From Homalodisca vitripennis (lineage: Eukaryota; Arthropoda; Insecta; Hemiptera; Cicadellidae): a DNA stretch of 64,000 bases. Below the pieces are notes generated by a model. That model did no database searches and had not been told where the DNA came from. It saw only the letters and a program-made list of their open reading frames with translations. The stretch is from assembly GCF_021130785.1 (NCBI RefSeq), contig NW_025777985.1, positions 1-64,000 of the forward strand, read 5' to 3'. Both the position numbers and the translations under genes were made by a program. Shown here in pieces: positions 1 to 11,623 of the stretch (its first letter is position 1; every line of letters starts with the position of its first letter).

Positions 1-288
1 CCATCCTCTTTTATTTTCAGAATAATAACCAATTAAAACTTGATTTAAACTTCGTAGGTAGACACTCCCCTTTTAATTAAAAAAAATTTTTATTCTTCAG
101 TAGTTAAACAAGTTGCGTTGTCATCCACTATACATTCAGGTAATGAGTAATTATTAAGTAATACTATTTTCTAAGGCTCTTAACACATTACCTGATGTTA
201 TTTCCCGCAGTGGAAGGAACCAAGCGAATTTATTCATATCTTCTACAACAATCATTATATATTGATATCCCTCTAAGATGTTCCACAT
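1..288 (-). pseudogene. Ty3/gypsy-type integrase relic, unit 1, cut by window edge
   Basis: Only the upstream part of the minus-strand integrase core lies in the window, read from about 288 downwards. It contains the strand IVVEDMNKFAWFLPL, which aligns with the hydrophobic strand after the first catalytic Asp of retroelement integrases, and after a frameshift the IVDDNATC segment that corresponds to the second catalytic Asp. A stop follows at the point where copy 3 reads on (near 95-100). The C-terminal half lies left of the window. Non-functional. Confidence 0.6.
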
Positions 289-422
289 TGACTACTACCT
301 CTAATTTAATAAGTTGTCATAATCTTTTTCTTGACTCTACTACCACAGACCGGTTTAGGATAAACACCCCTAAGTTTAATTTCAAACAACAGTTCGTCTT
401 TACTAAGTAGGTCCACTTTCAG

Positions 423-596
423 ACTAGATCAGAAGAGACATAAGAAAACTGGGAAGAAGGGAAGAAGAGGCAATGGATAGAGAGACCTGAAGGCAGTGTG
501 TTGGCGAAGCAAAGTACCACCTTTGGTACCAAGAGCCACGGCAGTAAGTAAGTAAGTATTAACTATTAGCTCTCGACAAACTATGTTACAAACTGT
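423..596. repeat. Sub-type-specific segment, partial, unit 1
   Basis: Matches the first ~174 bp of the unit-3-type segment, then switches near 597 to the sequence that unit 2 has from about 5310. It marks a recombination junction. Confidence 0.7.
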
Positions 597-1779
597 ATTA
601 AAAATAATTTATCAATTAATTTAATGTCTTACTTTAAAAGTTCACACAAACACCAATCACTGTTCAAATCTCCTTTACATCAACCGCTCAATTATACCTA
701 GCAGAGTTGCGCAATTATGTAACGTGTCTATAGTAAGCTTATCTACTATAAACTAATTACAACTATTTTTGTTTTAGTATAAGAGCGATCAATTGTGTTC
801 TGAACTAATAACCCTTTATTTTAAGAATGCACAAGTTCCAATGGAATTCAATAATTAACCTCAGTATAAATTAACAGTGATTTTTTAATTAAAATTTGAA
901 ATCAATAATACAGCAACGCCAAGCTATCTTTCTTTACTTTTAATTTATTCTCAATTAAATCTTTTTTATAACTCATCAAAACTTTACAAGTCCAGTCTTA
1001 AAATTAACAATCAGTCAGTCATTCAACAATTGTATCCTTCTAGTTCTCAGTGCTAATGTTTTCCACAGAAACTCAAAATTAAAATCTTCATTAAACTTCA
1101 AAATAAAATAATCTTCTTCAAATATAAAATGATATAAATAATAAAACAATACTTCTTCTCAAAATAAAAATTAAACAAATTAAGGTAATATTAAAATATA
1201 ATATATGAACCAAGACAATGTCCAACCAGTTAAAGTCAAAAATTTATCAATTTCAAACTACTTATTTTCTGTAAGTTTCCAATTTACAAATCATTGAATT
1301 ATCCAGAATTGTTCGCTTGGCTTTGAATGTTAAATTTAGCAACTAGTTAAAATATATATAGAATCTCAGAAGATTAAATAAATTTTCTTTTTCAGTAGAT
1401 TATTCCTGATTAAACCAAATTGAACAGGAAAATATCATCAAGTAAATTTTCTATTTCAATATTAAATCCTAAATTTCACAGTACCTCGCACTTCTCCAGA
1501 AGACTTCACCAAGTAACCGAAATGGCTATTATATATTACTTAATTGAAACTTGAGACTTTAAATTTTGAAAAGAAATTTAAATCTTACAACTCAACAAAC
1601 TCAACCTTCTTCCCGAAAAATCAAAACGGCAAGAGTAGGCTAAACCTTAATACGTCTACACTCTCTGAGCACACAGCAAAGAATCCCCTGAAAACGTGGT
1701 TGAAGCCACCGGAAGGATCTAGAAGTCCCTCCCACCATCTAATCAAGCTAACATTGGCCAATCAAAATTGAGCAACACA

Positions 1780-1935
1780 ATGTCTGTGTTGAATGGTACC
1801 TATCCAACCCAGACATGTAACCTGTGCTCAATACCTACATACAAAAGGAAGCTTCTAGCATTCCTTGAACCCGAATTGACAAGAAATTCAGCACTGCTGG
1901 AAGGCTCACAATCTTACAATTCAACTATTATATAA
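1780..1935 (+). CDS. Small open frame conserved in all units (51 aa), unit 1
   Basis: An ATG in a favourable context (CAACACAATG) opens a 51-codon frame. The product is hydrophilic and basic in the middle, with a CNLC pair near residues 13-16 and a TYKRKLLAFLEPEL stretch. A CCAAT-type sequence (TTGGCCAATC) lies about 20-30 bp upstream of the start. The frame is open in all five units. Between units it shows synonymous changes (ACA/ACC, CTT/CTC) as well as two replacements (V3E, T20R). No family is recognised. It may be chance, or an antisense frame within a degenerate element, since the integrase relic runs the other way. Called only because it persists in every copy. Confidence 0.2.
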   Translation: MSVLNGTYPTQTCNLCSIPTYKRKLLAFLEPELTRNSALLEGSQSYNSTII

Positions 1936-1988
1936 GTTTACAATTCTCTTAATTAAAAATAAAAATATTCCTACAAATAATTCAATAA

Positions 1989-2043
1989 TATAGGAAGCAT
2001 CCTATATCCTCCCTACCTTCAATGCTAGAAGCAAGGCTTCTAG
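1989..2043. other. Paired hairpins in array unit 1
   Basis: TATAGGA-agca-TCCTATA at 1989-2006 is a 7-bp stem with a 4-nt loop. CTAGAAGC-aag-GCTTCTAG at 2025-2043 is an 8-bp stem with a 3-nt loop. Both recur in units 2-4 (first hairpin at 6646, 11,436 and 16,118). The first also recurs in unit 5 at 20,803-20,820, where the array ends. Confidence 0.8.
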
Positions 2044-2710
2044 TAATAATGAGGACAAACTACTAACATCAATTAGCAAGAGGCTTTAGACCTCACCTAC
2101 CTTTTACCAGAAATAAAAAAAAATTTTTTTTATACAACATTCACCTTACAAAGTTCAACCTTGAATATCCCTTAAACCAAGCAGATCAAAGAATAATTTC
2201 TTCCTACAATATGTTTACTTACAATTACTTACAATATGTTTACCTAATTACCTACAATCAAAACAAGTTAAATTCAATTTAAGTTCAGAATATTTAAATT
2301 AGTACATCATCAATTAAGTTTACAGTTTAAAACACTAAGTTACTTCTCTAAACATTATTCAATTGAAAACCATAATTTATTCTGTTAATTTAATTACACT
2401 ACATCAAAACAATCAATATTTTAGAATCACTATAATCTTGATACCTAACAGATTCAGCTATATATAAATCAAATATTTACATTTAATGTTTGGTTAAGTC
2501 CAAAACTGATGAACATATGTTTACAAACAAAGTTTAAAATGTAAACAAACAAGAATTATTAATGAATGTTAAATATCTATACTATTTTTCTTAACATCAA
2601 TTAGAGTACTAAAAAAAAATTATTTATTGTTACAAATCTTTGAATTTTAAAACCTTAATTCTCCAAGTTTGTTTTGTACCTTAAAGGTACATAAAGTATA
2701 ATAACCTATT

Positions 2711-3050
2711 TTGAATTTATTATCATTAAGTCAAAAGTTTTAAAAGATCCTTAAAACTAATTATTTAATTATAACAAGTTTACTTTAACAATCAATAAAC
2801 ATTAATCAGTACATAAACAATTGATTAATTTTGAAATGAATTTAAGCAAATACAATGATCCAATATACAAATGATGCAAACACAATGAAGTTTTATATTT
2901 ATTATCATTAAATCAAAATTTTAAAAGATCTTTGAAAGTAATTATTTAATTATTACAACTTTAGTTTAACAATCAATAAAATATTAGTCAGTGCATAAAC
3001 AATTGATTAATTTTGAAATAATTTTAAGCAAATACAAAGATTCATATTTT
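2711..3050. repeat. 182-bp direct duplication within unit 1
   Basis: The stretch starting tttattatcattaagtc at about 2714 recurs at about 2895 (tttattatcattaaatc) and both run through aacaattgattaattttgaa. The second copy is somewhat diverged. Units 3 and 4 have only a single copy at the same place. Confidence 0.75.
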
Positions 3051-3172
3051 TACATAATTCATTTAATTTAAATGTTAAAGTAAGTATTCTAAAACTAACT
3101 ATTTCGATGAATTTAGAAATGGAAAGTTCGTAGATAACGGTCCTGGTTATTGATCGAGAGCAGTTAACAATC

Positions 3173-3349
3173 TTATCTCGGTCCTTTGTTTGTGAGGCCC
3201 CACTGATAATCGACAGTCGCTTCCGAAATATAGTACTGCGGTGCCTCCTCGGCCAGCTCGGACATCTCCTTCACCTGGTCCACACTCAACAACTTCGTTC
3301 CCTGGTATTGAATTTGTCTCGTTCTCAGCAATGGTTCCATATGAAACAT
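3173..3349 (-). CDS. Coding-like GC-rich island, unit 1 (58 aa frame)
   Basis: In very AT-rich surroundings this patch is GC-richer and open on the minus strand, starting MFHMEPLLRTRQ and continuing through TKLLSVDQVKEMSELAEE. A possible splice acceptor (TTTACAG) lies about 40 bp upstream. Across units the centre of the patch diverges sharply while the flanks stay nearly identical. The differences look protein-like: SE written TCC GAG here and SD written AGC GAC in unit 2, and unit 3 differs from unit 4 by a clean 3-bp deletion. No family is recognised. It could be an exon of a captured gene or part of the retroelement. Coding status is inferred, not shown. Confidence 0.3.
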   Translation of the reverse strand: MFHMEPLLRTRQIQYQGTKLLSVDQVKEMSELAEEAPQYYISEATVDYQWGLTNKGPR

Positions 3350-3979
3350 TTATTTACAACCCTTTAAAAGTATATCTGTAAATGTTAAATTATCAAATGT
3401 CCCTTTTTATTCACTCAGTAGAATTCTTTGTATACCCCCAAAACGTTTAAGTTATTTCATAAGCATAAATTAATTTCGTCAGTGAACAACTTCATCAATC
3501 CACAGCACAAATCTTTACCATAAGGAGCTTTCTACAAGATCATCTCTTCTCATCTTTAACTGTGCAGTGCAGTGCTGTTAAAATAATGTTCTTTCTTTAA
3601 AAATTTTGGTAATCATTGTGGTGCAAATTAATACAAGTTAAATTCTTTTTATTTTAATTTTATTCAGTGCTAGTTACTTGTTAAGTTATTATGGATAACC
3701 AATCCAGGTAACAATTATATATATAAGCTGTATCCTTTTTCACTAATTATTTTAATCTTAGTTTAGTGCTTATAATGAGGTAATATCATGTTGTTCTTTC
3801 TCACTTTCACTGTGTAAACATTTACTCAGGGTTGTTGGAACATTTCATGTTATAGACCACAACCTGGGATTTCCACAACAAATACAGATTATTTCTCCAT
3901 CCAAATTTGTTATTACAACAGGTAGGATAGGATTCACATTCACCAAATATATATAGTGTAGCTGTATGAGTGAAATAAA

Positions 3980-4321
3980 CACATGTCTCATTGTACTTTC
4001 ACTCATATGGTAACATGTATATAGATTTCATAAAACATTAGTAATATCTATAACTAATTGGTTTGTTTATAAAATCTCACATTATTACATACTCATTAAT
4101 ATCGTACAAGTTTCATGTATTAAACACTCACAGTCCATGTCCAACCCAACCGCACACATGTCTCATTGTACTTTCACTCATATGGTAACATGTATGTAGA
4201 TTTAATAAAACATTAGTAATATCTATAACTAATTGGTTTGTTTATCAAATCTCACATTATCACATATTCATTAATAGTACAAGTTTCATGTATTAAAGAC
4301 TCACAGTCCATGTCCTACCCT
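3980..4321. repeat. Nested 175-bp direct repeat, unit 1
   Basis: Two tandem copies, 3980-4154 and 4155-4321, both starting cacatgtctcattgtacttt and ending at cacagtccatgtcc. They lie just past the 3' end of the minus-strand integrase relic. This is where a terminal repeat would sit, but no matching second LTR was found. Confidence 0.85.
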
Positions 4322-4365
4322 GAAATTTACACCATACACTTTCTACACCTATATTCATTTTACCA

Positions 4366-5088
4366 TCATTGTTTTACCAGCTTCATGTTCATGCTGTGAA
4401 CTCGCTTATATATGTTTGCATCTCTCAGAACTTGCACCACAAAACTGACATCTGAAATTACGGCAATAATTTTGTAGGGTCCTTCGTAAATGGCATCCAA
4501 CTTCTTTCTCTGAAAATTAACTTTACAATACACAATATCACCCTTCTTAAATCTAACATTGTTACCATATTTACTTAATTTCTGATTTTTCAAACATTGT
4601 TGCTTCAAATTTTTGACTGCATTGATTAATTTATTTTTATTCTTTCCCCTTAATTCATTATCTATTAAGTCCTTCAGATTCCACCTCAAACTTAAACTAT
4701 TATTTGGTTTATAATTAAACAACAGTTCAAACGGGGTTGATTTCACACTTTCATTAAATGTACAATTTAGTGATAACTGAATTTTTCCCAAATCTTTAGC
4801 CCATCCTCTTTTATTTTCAGAATAATAACCAATTAAAACTTGATTTAAACTTCGTAGGTAGACACTCCCCTTTTAATTAAAAAAAATTTTTATTCTTCAG
4901 TAGTTAAACAAGTTGCGTTGTCATCCACTATACATTCAGGTAATGAGTAATTATTAAGTAATACTATTTTCTAAGGCTCTTAGCACATTACCTGATGTTA
5001 TTTCCCGCAGTGGAAGGCACCAAGTGAATTTATTCATATCTTCTACAACAATCATTGTATATTGATATCCCTCTAAGATGTTTCACAT
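4366..5088 (-). pseudogene. Ty3/gypsy-type integrase relic, unit 2
   Basis: The minus-strand frame 4366-4791 encodes the C-terminal half of a retroelement integrase, including TPFELLFNYKP (the conserved motif after the catalytic core), KKGDIVYCK and a GPY/F-like GPYKIIAV. Upstream to about 5088 lie the core pieces IVVEDMNKFAWFLPL and IVDDNATC, joined only through a frameshift, with a premature stop just before the stretch near 4890. The segment that should hold the third catalytic residue (Glu) is absent. No reverse transcriptase or RNase H was found in the unit, so this is an isolated dead fragment carried by the array. Confidence 0.7.
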
Positions 5089-5222
5089 TGACTACTACCT
5101 CTAATTTAATAAGTTGTCATAATCTTTTTCTTGACTCTACTACCACAGACGGGTTTAGGATAAACACACCTAAGTTTAATTTCAAACAACAGTTCGTCTT
5201 TACTAAGTAGGTCCACTTTCAG

Positions 5223-5314
5223 CGACATCGTTCACTAATTAAAGTTCAGTACCGTTCACAAAAGTCACTTTGTATTACAGTTTATTCCTAACAGAATTAT
5301 TTTTTATTAAAAAT
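5223..5314. other. Unit-2-only segment
   Basis: About 90 bp between the common flank ggtccactttcag and the shared ttattaaaaataatttatc that occurs in no other unit of the window. No coding or structural signal is seen. Confidence 0.6.
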
Positions 5315-6436
5315 AATTTATCAATTAATTTAATGTCTTCCTTTAAAAGTACACACAAATACCAATCACTGTTCAAATCTCCTTCACATCAACCGCTCAA
5401 TTATACCAAGCAGAGTTGCGCAATTATGTAACGTGTCTATAGTAAGCTTATCTACTATAAACTAATTACAACTATTTTTGTTTTAGTATAAGAGAGATCA
5501 ATGGAATTCAATAATTAACCTCAGTATAAATTAACAGTGATTTTTTAATTAAAATTTGAAATCAATAATACAGCAACGCCAAGCTATCTTTCTTTACTTT
5601 TAATTTATTCTCAATTAAATCTTTTTTATAACTCATCAAAACTTTACAAGTCCAGTCTTAAAATTAACAATCAGTCAGTCATTCAACAATTGTATCCTTC
5701 TAGTTCTCAGTGCTAATGTTTTCCACAGAAACTCAAAATTAAAATCTTCATTAAACTTCAAAATAAAATAATCTTCTTCAAATATAAAATGATATAAATA
5801 ATAAAACAATACTTCTTCTCAAAATAAAAATTAAACAAATTAAGGTAATATTAAAATATAATATATGAACCAAGACAATGTCCAACCAGTTAAAGTCAAA
5901 AATTTATCAATTTCAAACTACTTATTTTCTGTAAGTTTCCAATTTACAAATCATTGAATTATCCAGAATTGTTCGCTTGGCTTTGAATGTTAAATTTAGC
6001 AACTAGTTAAATATATATAGAATCTCAGAAGATTAAATAAATTTTCTTTTTCAGTAGATTATTCCTGATTAAACCAAATTGAACAGGAAAATATCATCAA
6101 GTAAATTTTCTATTTCAATATTAAATCCTAAATTTCACAGTACCTCGCACTTCTCCAGAAGACTTCACCAAGTAACCGAAATGGCTATTATATATTACTT
6201 AATTGAAACACTACTTTAAATTTTGAAAAGAAATTTAAATCTTACAACTCAACAAACTCAACCTTCTTCCCGAAAAATCAAAACGGCAAGAGTAGGCTAA
6301 ACCTTAATACGTCTACACTCTCTGAGCACACAGCAAAGAATCCCCTGAAAACGTGGTTGAAGCCACCGGAAGGATCTAGAAGTCCCTCCCACCATCTAAT
6401 CAAGCTAACATTGGCCAATCAAAATTGAGCAACACA

Positions 6437-6592
6437 ATGTCTGTGTTGAATGGTACCTATCCAACCCAGACATGTAACCTGTGCTCAATACCTACATACA
6501 AAAGGAAGCTTCTAGCATTCCTTGAACCCGAATTGACAAGAAATTCAGCACTGCTGGAAGGCTCACAATCTTACAATTCAACTATTATATAA
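6437..6592 (+). CDS. Small conserved open frame, unit 2
   Basis: Identical 51-codon frame to that of unit 1, with the same CCAAT-type sequence upstream. No recognised family. Confidence 0.2.
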   Translation: MSVLNGTYPTQTCNLCSIPTYKRKLLAFLEPELTRNSALLEGSQSYNSTII

Positions 6593-6767
6593 GTTTACAA
6601 TTCTCTTAATTAAAAATAAAAATATTCCTACAAATAATTCAATAATATAGGAAGCATCCTATATCCTCCCTACCTTCAATGCTAGAAGCAAGGCTTCTAG
6701 TAATAATGAGGACAAACTACTAACATCAATTAGCAAGAGGCTTTAGACCTCACCTACCTTTTACCAG

Positions 6768-6796
6768 AAAAAAAAAAAAATTTTTTTTTTTTTTAT
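6768..6796. repeat. Length-variable A-tract/T-tract palindrome
   Basis: A run of about 14 A followed by about 14 T in unit 2. The same site is shorter in unit 1 (near 2114-2131) and in units 3 and 4 (near 11,657 and 16,338). This is a hypervariable A/T palindrome inside the repeat unit. Confidence 0.7.
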
Positions 6797-7375
6797 ACAA
6801 CATTCACCTTACAAAGTTCAACCTTGAATATCCCTTAAACCAAGCAGATCAAAGAATAATTTCTTCCTACAATATGTTTACTTACAATTACTTACAATAT
6901 GTTTACCTAATTACCTACAATCAAAACAAGTTAAATTCAATTTAAGTTCAGAATATTTAAATTAGTACATCATCAATTAAGTTTACAGTTTAAAACACTA
7001 AGTTACTTCTCTAAACATTATTCAATTGAAAACCATAATTTATTCTGTTAATTTAATTACACTACATCAAAACAATCAATATTTTAGAATCACTATAATC
7101 TTGATACCTAACAGATTCAGCTATATATAAATCAAATATTTACATTTAATGTTTGGTTAAGTCCAAAACTGATGAACATATGTTTACAAACAAAGTTTAA
7201 AATGTAAACAAACAAGAATTATTAATGAATGTTAAATATCTATACTATTTTTCTTAACATCAATTAGAGTACTAAAAAAAAATTATTTATTGTTACAAAT
7301 CTTTGAATTTTAAAACCTTAATTCTCCAAGTTTGTTTTGTACCTTAAAAGGTACATAAAGTATAATAACCTATTT

Positions 7376-7715
7376 TGAATTTATTATCATTAAGTCAAAA
7401 GTTTTAAAGATCCTTAAAACTAATTATTTAATTATAACAAGTTTACTTTAACAATCAATAAACATTAATCAGTACATAAACAATTGATTAATTTTGAAAT
7501 GAATTTAAGCAAATACAATGATCCAATATACAAATGATGCAAACACAATGAAGTTTTATATTTATTATCATTAAATCAAAATTTTAAAAGATCTTTGAAA
7601 GTAATTATTTAATTATTACAACTTTAGTTTAACAATCAATAAAATATTAGTCAGTGCATAAACAATTGATTAATTTTGAAATAAATTTATGTAAATACAA
7701 AGATTCATATTTTTA
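7376..7715. repeat. 182-bp direct duplication within unit 2
   Basis: Same two-copy arrangement as in unit 1, with the second copy starting near 7560. Confidence 0.75.
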
Positions 7716-7894
7716 CATAATTCATTTATTTAAATGTTTAGTAAGTATTCTAAAACTAACTATTTCGAAGAATCCAGATGTGGAAAGTTCGTAGATAACG
7801 GTCCTGGTTATTGATCGAGAGCAGTTAACAATCTTATCTCGGTCCTTTGTTTGTGAGGCCCCACTGATAATCGACAGTCGCTTCCGAAGTAGTA

Positions 7895-8011
7895 CTACGG
7901 TATACGGCTCCTGGCCAGGTCGCTCATCTCCTGCACCTGGTCCACACTCAACAACTTCGTTCCCTGGTATTGAATTTGTCTCGTTCTCAGCAATGGTTCC
8001 ATATGAAACAT
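7895..8011 (-). pseudogene. Coding-like island, unit 2, stopped early
   Basis: Homologous to the unit-1 island, beginning MFHMEPLLRTRQ, but the variable patch reads VQEMSDLARSRIP and then hits a TAG. The flanking bases match unit 1 closely, so the divergence is confined to about 40 bp. Confidence 0.3.
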
Positions 8012-8639
8012 TTATTTACAACCCTTTAAAAGTATATCTGTAAAGGTTAAATTATCAAATGTCCCTTTTTATTCACTCAGTAGAATTCTTTGTATACCCC
8101 CAAAACGTTTAATTTATTTCAAAGCAAAATTAATTTCATCAGTGAACAACTTCATCAATCCACAGCACAAATCTTTACCATAAGGAGCTTTCTACAAGAT
8201 CATCTCTTCTCATCTTTAACTGTGCAGTGCAGTGCTGTTAAAATAATGTTCTTTCTTTAAAAATTTTGGTAATCATTGTGGTGCAAATTAATACAAGTTA
8301 AATTCTTTTTATTTTAATTTTATTCAGTGCTAGTTACTTGTTAAGTTATTATGGATAACCAATCCAGGTAACAATTATATATATAAGCTGTATCCTTTTT
8401 CACTAATTATTTTAATCTTAGTTTAGTGCTTATAATGAGGTAATATCATGTTGTTCTTTCTCACTTTCACTGTGTAAACATTTACTCAGGGTTGTTGGAA
8501 CATTTCATGTTATAGACCACAACCTGGGATTTCCACAACAAATACAGATTATTTTTCCATCCAAATTTGTTATTACAATCGGTAGGATAGGATTCACATT
8601 CACCAAATATATATAGTGTGTTGGTATGCGTGAAGTAAA

Positions 8640-8978
8640 CACATGTCTCATTGTACTTTCACTCATATGGTAACATGTATATAGATTTCATAAAACATTA
8701 GTAATATCTATAACTAATTGGTTTGTTTATGAAATCTCACATTATTACATACTCATTAATAGTACAAGTTTCATGTATTAAACACTCACAGTCCATGTCC
8801 AACCCAACCGCACACATGTCTCATTGTACTTTCACTCATATGGTAACATGTATGTAGATTTAATAAAACATTAGTAATATCTATAACTAATTGGTTTGTT
8901 TATCAAATCTCACATTATCACATATTCATTAATAGTACAAGTTTCATGTATTAAAGACTCACAGTCCATGTCCTACCC
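8640..8978. repeat. Nested 175-bp direct repeat, unit 2
   Basis: Copies at 8640-8812 and 8813-8978, same sequence and position as in unit 1. Confidence 0.85.
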
Positions 8979-9023
8979 TGAAATTTACACCATACACTTT
9001 CTACACCTATATTCATTTTACCA

Positions 9024-9746
9024 TCATTGTTTTACCAGCTTCATGTTCATGCTGTGAACTCGCTTATATATGTTTGCATCTCTCAGAACTTGCACCACAA
9101 AACTGACATCTGAAATTACTGCAATAATTTTGTAGGGTCCTTCGTAAATGGCATCCAACTTCTTTCTCTGAAAATTAACTTTACAATACACAATATCACC
9201 CTTCTTAAATCTAACATTGTTACCATATTTACTTAGTTTCTGATTTTTCAAACATTGTTGCTTCAAATTTTTGACTGCACTGATTAATTTATTTTTATTC
9301 TTTCCCCTTAATTCATTATCTATTAAGTCCTTCAGATTCCACCTCAAACTTAAACTATTATTTGGTTTATAATTAAACAACAGTTCAAACGGGGTCGATT
9401 TCACACTTTCATTAAATGTACAATTTAGTGATAAAGGAATTTTTCCCAAATCTTTAGCCCATCCTCTTTTATTATCAGAATAATAACCAATTAAAACTTG
9501 ATTTAAACTTCGTAGGTAGACACTCCCCTTTTTAATAAAAAAAATTTGCATTCTTCAGTAGTTAAACAAGTTGCGTTGTCATCCACTATACATTCAGGTA
9601 ATGAGTAATTATTAAGTAATACTATTTTCTAAGGCTCTTAACACATTACCTGATGTTATTTCCCGCAGTGGAAGGAACCAAGCGAATTTATTCATATCTT
9701 CTACAACAATCATTATATATTGATATCCCTCTAAGATGTTCCACAT
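9024..9746 (-). pseudogene. Ty3/gypsy-type integrase relic, unit 3 (best preserved)
   Basis: The longest open copy. The frame 9024-9551 (175 codons, minus strand) contains NQVLIGYYSDNKR near residues 17-29, TPFELLFNYKP at 53-63, a basic coiled stretch at 80-110, KKGDIVYCK at 116-124 and GPYKIIAV at 138-145. This order is that of the integrase end of Ty3/gypsy elements with a GPY/F module. Upstream, 9552-9746, two further frames carry IVVEDMNKFAWFLPL and IVDDNATC (second catalytic Asp region), separated by a frameshift. The stretch between the second Asp region and NQVLI is too short, and the catalytic Glu motif is missing, so the enzyme cannot be active. In life such an enzyme would insert retroelement cDNA into chromosomes. 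What is seen: the motifs, frameshifts and gap. Inferred: the lineage, since reverse transcriptase was not seen. Confidence 0.75.
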
Positions 9747-9880
9747 TGACTACTACCTCTAATTTAATAAGTTGTCATAATCTTTTTCTTGACTCTACTA
9801 CCACAGACCGGTTTAGGATAAACACCCCTAAGTTTAATTTCAAACAACAGTTCGTCTTTACTAAGTAGGTCCACTTTCAG

Positions 9881-10165
9881 ACTAGATCAGAAGAGACATA
9901 AGAAAACTGGGAAGAAGGGAAGAAGAGGCAATGGATAGAGAGACCTGAAGGCAGTGTGTTGGCGAAGCAAAGTACCACCTTTGGTACCAAGAGCCACGGC
10001 AGTAAGTAAGTAAGTATTAACTATTAGCTCTCGACAAACTATGTTACAAACTGTGTTGCCAGTTACTGGCATATACAACTCAGAGTTATTGTTACTTAAT
10101 GTTTAAATCTTCACGAAAGTAGTATCAACTAATTTTACATTATGAGCCCTTCAATTTACATTCTT
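9881..10165. repeat. Sub-type-specific segment, unit 3
   Basis: Present in units 3, 4 and 5 between the integrase relic and the common block starting taacgtgtctatagtaag. It replaces unrelated sequence in unit 2. It includes the AAGT-rich tract taagtaagtaagta and a near-perfect palindrome TGCCAGT-t-ACTGGCA at 10,057-10,071. The 63-codon minus-strand frame inside it has no recognisable family and is identical in the copies simply because the DNA is. Confidence 0.7.
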
Positions 10166-11226
10166 GTAACGTGTCTATAGTAAGCTTATCTACTATAAAC
10201 TAATTACAACTATTTTTGTTTTAGTATAAGAGCGATCAATTGTGTTCTGAACTAATAACCCTTTATTTTAAGAATGCACAAGTTCCAATGGAATTCAATA
10301 ATTAACCTCAGTATAAATTAACAGTGATTTTTTAATTAAAATTTGAAATCAATAATACAGCAACGCCAAGCTATCTTTCTTTACTTTTAATTTATTCTCA
10401 ATTAAATCTTTTTTATAACTCATCAAAACTTTACAAGTCCAGTCTTAAAATTAACAATCAGTCAATCATTCAACAATTGTATCCTTCAAGTTCTCAGTGC
10501 TAATGTTTTCCACACAAACTCAAAATTAAAATCTTCATTAAACTTCAAAATAAAATAATCTTCTTCAAATATAAAATGATATAAATAATAAAACAATACT
10601 TCTTCTCAAAATAAAAATTAAACAAATTAAGGTAATATTAAAATTTAATATATGAACAAACACAATGTCCAACCAGTTAAAGTCAAAAATTTATCAATTT
10701 CAAACTACTTATTTTCTGTAAGTTTCCAATTTACAAATCATTGAATTATCCAGAATTGTTCGCTTGGCTTTGAATGTTAAATTTAGCAACTAGTTAAAAT
10801 ATATATAGAATCTCAGAAGATTAAATAAATTTTCTTTTTCAGTAGATTATTCCTGATTAAACCAAATTGAACAGGAAAATATCATCAAGTAAATTTTCTA
10901 TTTCAATATTAAATCCTAAATTTCACAGTACCTCGCACTTCTCCAGAAGACTTCACCAAGTAACCGAAATGACTATTATATATTACTTAATTCAAACTTG
11001 AGATTTTAAATTTTGAAAAGAAATTTAAATCTTACAACTCAACAAACTCAACCTTCTTCCCGAAAAATCAAAACGGCAAGAGTAGGCTAAACCTTAACAC
11101 GACTACACTCTCTGAGCACACAGCAAAGAATCCCCTGAAAACGTGGTTGAAGCCACCGGAAGGATCTAGAAGTCCCTCCCACCATCTAATCAAGCTAACA
11201 TTGGCCAATCAAAATTGAGCAACACA

Positions 11227-11382
11227 ATGTCTGTGTTGAATGGTACCTATCCAACCCAGACCTGTAACCTGTGCTCAATACCTAGATACAAAAGGAAGCT
11301 TCTAGCATTCCTTGAACCCGAATTGACAAGAAATTCAGCACTGCTGGAAGGCTCACAATCTTACAATTCAACTATTATATAA
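11227..11382 (+). CDS. Small conserved open frame, unit 3
   Basis: 51-codon copy with one replacement (T20R) and a synonymous ACA to ACC change relative to unit 1. Same start and stop. No recognised family. Confidence 0.2.
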   Translation: MSVLNGTYPTQTCNLCSIPRYKRKLLAFLEPELTRNSALLEGSQSYNSTII

Positions 11383-11481
11383 GTTTACAATTCTCTTAAT
11401 TAAAAATAAAAATATTCCTACAAATAATTCAATGATATAGGAAGCATCCTATATCCTCCCTACCTTCAATGCTAGAAGCAA

Positions 11482-11623
11482 GGCTTCTAGTAATAATGAG
11501 GACATACTACTAACATCAATTAGCAAGAGGCTTTAGTAATAATGAGGACAAACTACTAACATCAATTAGCAAGGGGCTTTAAAAATAATAAGGACAAACT
11601 ACTAACATCAATAATTATCAAGA
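11482..11623. repeat. 47-bp sub-repeat, three copies, unit 3
   Basis: Starts at 11,482, 11,529 and 11,575 (next partial at 11,624). Each begins ggctt(c)tag or ggcttta and contains ggacaaactactaacatcaa or a close variant. Units 1 and 2 hold a single copy at the corresponding place. Confidence 0.85.

Larger units (their letters stand above)
1..4800. repeat. Array unit 1 (mosaic)
   Basis: First complete period. It carries the duplicated 182-bp segment typical of unit 2. However, 423-596 matches units 3-5, and after about 597 the sequence switches back to the unit-2 type. Unit 1 therefore looks recombinant between the two sub-types. Confidence 0.85.
4801..9458. repeat. Array unit 2
   Basis: Second period. 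It differs from the others by a private segment at 5223-5314 downstream of the integrase relic, and by a divergent GC-rich patch at about 7891-7940. It also lacks about 30 bp that the other units have near 5500 (the stretch containing ttgtgttctgaactaataac in unit 1). Confidence 0.85.

Noticed and set aside
195..410. 71-codon plus-strand frame in unit 1, repeated at 9653-9868
   Set aside because: It lies antisense to the integrase core relic, and its openness follows from that coding on the other strand.
9887..10078. 63-codon minus-strand frame repeated in units 3, 4 and 5
   Set aside because: Identical between copies only because the DNA is recently duplicated. It ends in low-complexity Pro/Leu/Phe and has no family motif, so identity is not evidence of coding.
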